64,000 nt of DNA. It comes from Otatea glauca. Lineage: Eukaryota; Streptophyta; Magnoliopsida; Poales; Poaceae. The position numbers and the translations under genes were made by a program. The notes below the pieces were generated by a model, which searched no databases, was not told where the DNA came from, and saw nothing but the letters and a program-made list of their open reading frames with translations. The stretch covers positions 35,278,104 through 35,342,103 of the forward strand of contig CM070725.1 of assembly GCA_036346275.1 (NCBI GenBank), written 5' to 3'. Below, piece by piece: positions 61,156 to 64,000 of this stretch (its first letter is position 1; each line of letters begins with the position of its first letter).

Positions 61156-62360
61156 ATGGCGATGGACAAGTATTCCACCAAGCCTCCTATTTTCTCTGGA
61201 GTTGATTTTCCTTTTTGGAAATCTCGGATGGAGTCTTACATCACTGCCCAGGGTTTCCTGATATGGCAGAAGGTGAAGCTCCCGTTTGAGGTTCCTGCCG
61301 ATGAGAACGTCACGGCCGGCAATATGGCTGATGTTGAGGCAAATGCTAAGGCAAGGAACATCCTCATACAGGGCCTTAGTCGCAGTGAGTACGATAGGAT
61401 TTCTCACCTTCGTTCTGCTCATGAGATTTGGGTGACCCTCGATGCTTACCATGAGGGCACTACCCAAATCAAGACGGTTCGACAGGACCAATTCAAGCGT
61501 GAGTTCAACAAGTTTGAACAACACGCTGTGAGAGTCTTGACGAGTGCTTTGGTCGGTTTACGAAGATTTTGAGCAACCTCCGAGCGATCGGTTGCATATA
61601 CCCGACTTCGGATAATGCTCGACATTTCTTGACCGCGCTCGATCTTCGTGTTTGGGAGATGAAGGTGACCACCATCAAGGACACCACCGACATCGACCTT
61701 GACTCTTGACGGGCTTTATTCTCGCCTCAAGACTCATGAGATCGGCGTCGTCTCGCGGAAGACGAAATCTCGATCGATGGCTTTGGTCACCGATCCCATT
61801 GGATCCTCTCTTTCGAATTCTTCTGTTGGTTTCTCTCTCCGCCCTTTGCGAGCTAGCGATGACCAAGCTGGAAAAATTTCCAGAAAATGAGCTTGCTCTT
61901 CTTGCTCGTAAATTTTCATATGCATACAAGAGAGTGAGAGAGAGGAAGAGAGGTGGGATGATCACCTGTTTCGAGTGTGGTGGCCCCAACCACATTCGAG
62001 CAAACTGTCCCAAGCTGGAGAAGGGCAAAAACGAACAAGGCGGTTCGGGCAAGAACGACCACACCGACATGAACTGCAACAAGAAGGCCCCAGCTCATGA
62101 GCCAGCGAAGAAGAAGTACCGCAACTTTGCCAAGAATAAGAAGCTCTTTCACCGGGTCCTCGCCGCACTGGACGACATCGAGCTCTCTGACACGGAGAAC
62201 TAGAGTGATGCAAGCGAGGACGATCCGCAAGAGAAGGTGAAGGGCAAAGATGACTTCTCCAGCATGTGCTTCATGGCAGGCGCCATTGAAGTAAGCGACT
62301 CCGAGCTGTACAGCGACACGGATGAGGTACCCACCTACGACGAGTTAAATGTCGCTTTGT
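61156..62360 (+). pseudogene. Maximus/SIRE-like gag (frame-broken)
   Basis: Gag begins MAMDKYSTKPPIFSGVDFP 40 bases after the PBS and is open to 61572. The continuation ECFGRFTKILSNLRAIGCIYP lies in another frame from about 61535, ending at a stop near 61708. LYSRLKTHEIGVVSRKTKS and then LALLARKFSYAYKRVRERK follow in further frames. A CCHC knuckle, CFECGGPNHIRANC (61967-62008), packages RNA in family members. A stop at 62201-62203 (after LSDTEN) is followed in the same frame by SDASEDDPQEKVKGKDD, so that stop is premature. At least three frameshifts and one stop make it a pseudogene. Confidence 0.88.
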
Positions 62361-62395
62361 AAATTAGGCAAGTTTCATGCTAAGGCTAGGTCGAG

Positions 62396-63262
62396 GTGTT
62401 ACGAGTTAGAAAAGGAAGTAGGTACCTTGACTCGGAGTTAGCTTCACTTAGATCTTCTCCCTCCCGAGTCACTGATGATTGTACTTTGTGTGATGCTTTG
62501 CTTGTGGAGTTAGAGAACCTAAGGACTATGCATGATAGTGTGTTGTCTGAACTAGATAGTCTTAGGTTGAAGAATGCTAGCAATAAATCTGTTGATACTC
62601 ATTCTGTAGATGCTAGTTTTCTTCATGCTCACTCTACTCCTTCTTGTGCTAATTGCCCTAAATTGCTTGCCGAAATTGATGCCATGAGCGATCACCTTAG
62701 GGAGCTTTCTTCTAGAAATGATGAACTTGAAATGCATGCTTCTAAGGAACCAGTCAGCTCATGTGAGGGCTGTAGGCAACTAAAACTTGACAATGAATCC
62801 TTAAATGTCAAGTGTGCTAAACTTGGTAAGGACTTACTAGATAAGTCACAAGAAAGTTGCTTGCGATGTTCTGTGATTGAGGGGGACTTGGATAAAATCC
62901 ATGTCGAGCTTAGGAAGAAATTAGAAGACCAAGCCCATAGATTTAGAAATGCGTCTTGTGTTTCTTGTGAGGCCCTCAAGATTGAGGCAGCCGTGCTGAG
63001 GGAGGAAAATGCACGTGTTGAGAGAGCTCATCTTTCTGGTTCTTCTTCTTCTTCTTCCCCCTGCTTTTCTTGTGCCTCTTTCTTTCGAGATTGCCAGTAT
63101 CTTATGAGCACTCTAGAGAAGTTTGTTGGAGGCAAGAAGAAGCTCAATCTTATTCTAGACCAATCCAAGATTAGTAGATTCAATCAAGGTCTAGGATTTG
63201 ATCCCTTGGAGCACGCTCGGGCGCATCCTCCTACCATTGTCTTGCGGCTCCAAGAGTGGTGA
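62396..63262 (+). CDS. CxxC-repeat coiled-coil segment of the gag polyprotein
   Basis: An open frame of 288 residues in which a CxxC motif recurs six times (residues 29-32, 84-87, 123-126, 155-158, 188-191, 223-226: CTLC, CANC, CEGC, CLRC, CVSC, CFSC). Each is followed by 20-40 residues of Leu/Glu/Lys-rich, predicted coiled-coil sequence (for example LVELENLRTMHDSVLSELD). It lies between the two zinc knuckles, where long-gag Maximus/SIRE elements carry an extended coiled-coil region. The ATG is the first in the open stretch, not a true start. The function of the CxxC repeats is unknown; metal binding or disulphide cross-linking of particles is a guess. Confidence 0.65.
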   Translation: MLRVRKGSRYLDSELASLRSSPSRVTDDCTLCDALLVELENLRTMHDSVLSELDSLRLKNASNKSVDTHSVDASFLHAHSTPSCANCPKLLAEIDAMSDHLRELSSRNDELEMHASKEPVSSCEGCRQLKLDNESLNVKCAKLGKDLLDKSQESCLRCSVIEGDLDKIHVELRKKLEDQAHRFRNASCVSCEALKIEAAVLREENARVERAHLSGSSSSSSPCFSCASFFRDCQYLMSTLEKFVGGKKKLNLILDQSKISRFNQGLGFDPLEHARAHPPTIVLRLQEW

Positions 63263-63349
63263 GATTGTGGTAGCTCCCAGTGAGCACCACCAAGTTTAGG
63301 TCTCACTGGGGTTGTCCATAGGACTTGACTGTAAAGGGTGTTACTCTGT

Positions 63350-63620
63350 AGCTTCTGTCTCTAGCAAGGCGGTACACATGCACCTTCTGTAAGAAGGATG
63401 GTCACCTAGTAGATTTCTGCTTCAGGCACGCCAAGATCACTCGGCGTGAGCGAGTTGCTGCTCTTAGGGGTATTCAGGGTCATCCCCAGACTTTGAGTGC
63501 TCCTAAGGCACACACTGCTTCTAGATAGGTTAGAGAGTCGCCTGTTTTTGGGCAGCGTTCAGGACTCGGTTTTCATGCTGGTTCTTCGAGTTTTAGTCTT
63601 GGAGCTGTTCGTAGTCAGTC
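63350..63620 (+). pseudogene. Second zinc knuckle of the Maximus/SIRE-like polyprotein
   Basis: CTFCKKDGHLVDFC (63379-63420) is a CX2CX4HX4C knuckle followed by FRHAKITRRERVAAL. The frame is not joined to the coiled-coil segment upstream, which stops at 63262, or to protease downstream without indels. Confidence 0.7.
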
Positions 63621-63954
63621 TTTCCGCCGTCCTTTTGATATTCCTCATTTTTCCCATCGAGGTAGATATCAGCGGCGTGAGGTGTTTTCTGGTAGGAGAT
63701 TTAGGAAGCCTCACTGGGGTGGCTCGACTTTTGCACCACGGCATGCCAACCTAGTTTCAGCTCCTAGATCATCTACTAGAGTTGCTACTGATCTTGTTAG
63801 AGTTAAACATCAGAGAGACACTCGAGTCCAGTCTTCTTCTGTGGCTGGTACTCTGAGGCGTCGTGTGGTTCAGTATTGGGTTCCCAAGTCTTCACTCTAT
63901 CCCAGTACTGAGTCATCTCTCTCTCTTGTGTCTTGATCAGGTTCGTCGGATGGG

Positions 63955-64000
63955 GAAGGGAGATGTTTGGATTGTCGACTCCGGTTGTTCTCGTCATATG
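63955..64000 (+). pseudogene. Start of Copia protease, cut by window end
   Basis: GDVWIVDSGCSRHM contains the aspartic protease active site DSG (63977-63985). A stop at 63934-63936 lies in the WVPKSSLYPSTES frame just upstream, so gag and protease are separated by a frameshift or stop. The rest of pol should continue right of the window. Confidence 0.8.

Overview
This window looks like repeat-rich intergenic DNA from a plant, most likely a grass (Poaceae). The clues are CACTA transposon ends beginning CACTACTACAG with a TNP2-type transposase remnant, Maximus/SIRE-like and short-LTR Copia elements, Ty3/gypsy chromovirus pol remnants, and long LTRs with GC-rich islands in AT-rich DNA. I found no intact host gene. 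Nearly every position can be assigned to nested mobile elements. Species-level assignment is not possible from the sequence alone.

Layout. 1-21369: a tandem LTR-internal-LTR-internal-LTR array of a non-autonomous retrotransposon (family A, about 5.2 kb LTRs, gag-like zinc-knuckle remnants, no pol). The first LTR is cut by the window edge. 21370-23563: truncated C-type LTR, minus strand. 23754-29112: solo family A LTR (TSD AAGCA). 29193-30076: solo LTR of an unrelated gypsy-type family (TSD TATAG). 30609-32366: internally deleted A-like LTR, minus strand, inside a gypsy 3' LTR whose pol 3' end survives at 32913-33480. 34581-34922: MULE-type MITE with a 9-bp TSD. 36238-45833: CACTA elements. 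The second CACTA contains a microsatellite, a MITE, a solo LTR (family B, TSD TACAT) and, inside that LTR, another solo LTR (family C, TSD CAGAG). 46556-48085: non-coding AT-rich repeat. 48346-54980: degenerate Copia element with both 222-224 bp LTRs (TSD TAGAA). About 55176 to the window end: a Maximus/SIRE-like Copia element whose left LTR is split by a solo LTR (family D, TSD ATCTG), followed by PBS, frame-broken gag, a CxxC/coiled-coil segment, a second zinc knuckle and the start of protease.

The most unusual signal is a structured module shared by the otherwise divergent long-LTR families A, B, C and D. It has a CTCTGCAGAG motif, then a 12-nt palindrome whose sequence changes symmetrically between families, then a stem-loop with compensatory stem substitutions and a CGG-containing 8-nt loop. 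About 280-310 nt further on is a second hairpin, GAGURC-loop-GURCUC, where every substitution keeps pairing (G-U wobble). The module lies roughly 600-720 nt before the LTR 3' end. It resembles a dimerisation/packaging or other cis-acting RNA signal of these retrotransposons. A second oddity is a tRNA-like Pol III-type A-box/B-box segment carried inside two of the family A LTRs.

How the parts work together: none of the elements seen here is clearly autonomous. Families A-D carry promoter-like TATA motifs and conserved LTR signals but no enzymes here, so they would depend on pol from related gypsy elements. The high share of solo LTRs and the tandem LTR array both point to frequent LTR-LTR recombination.
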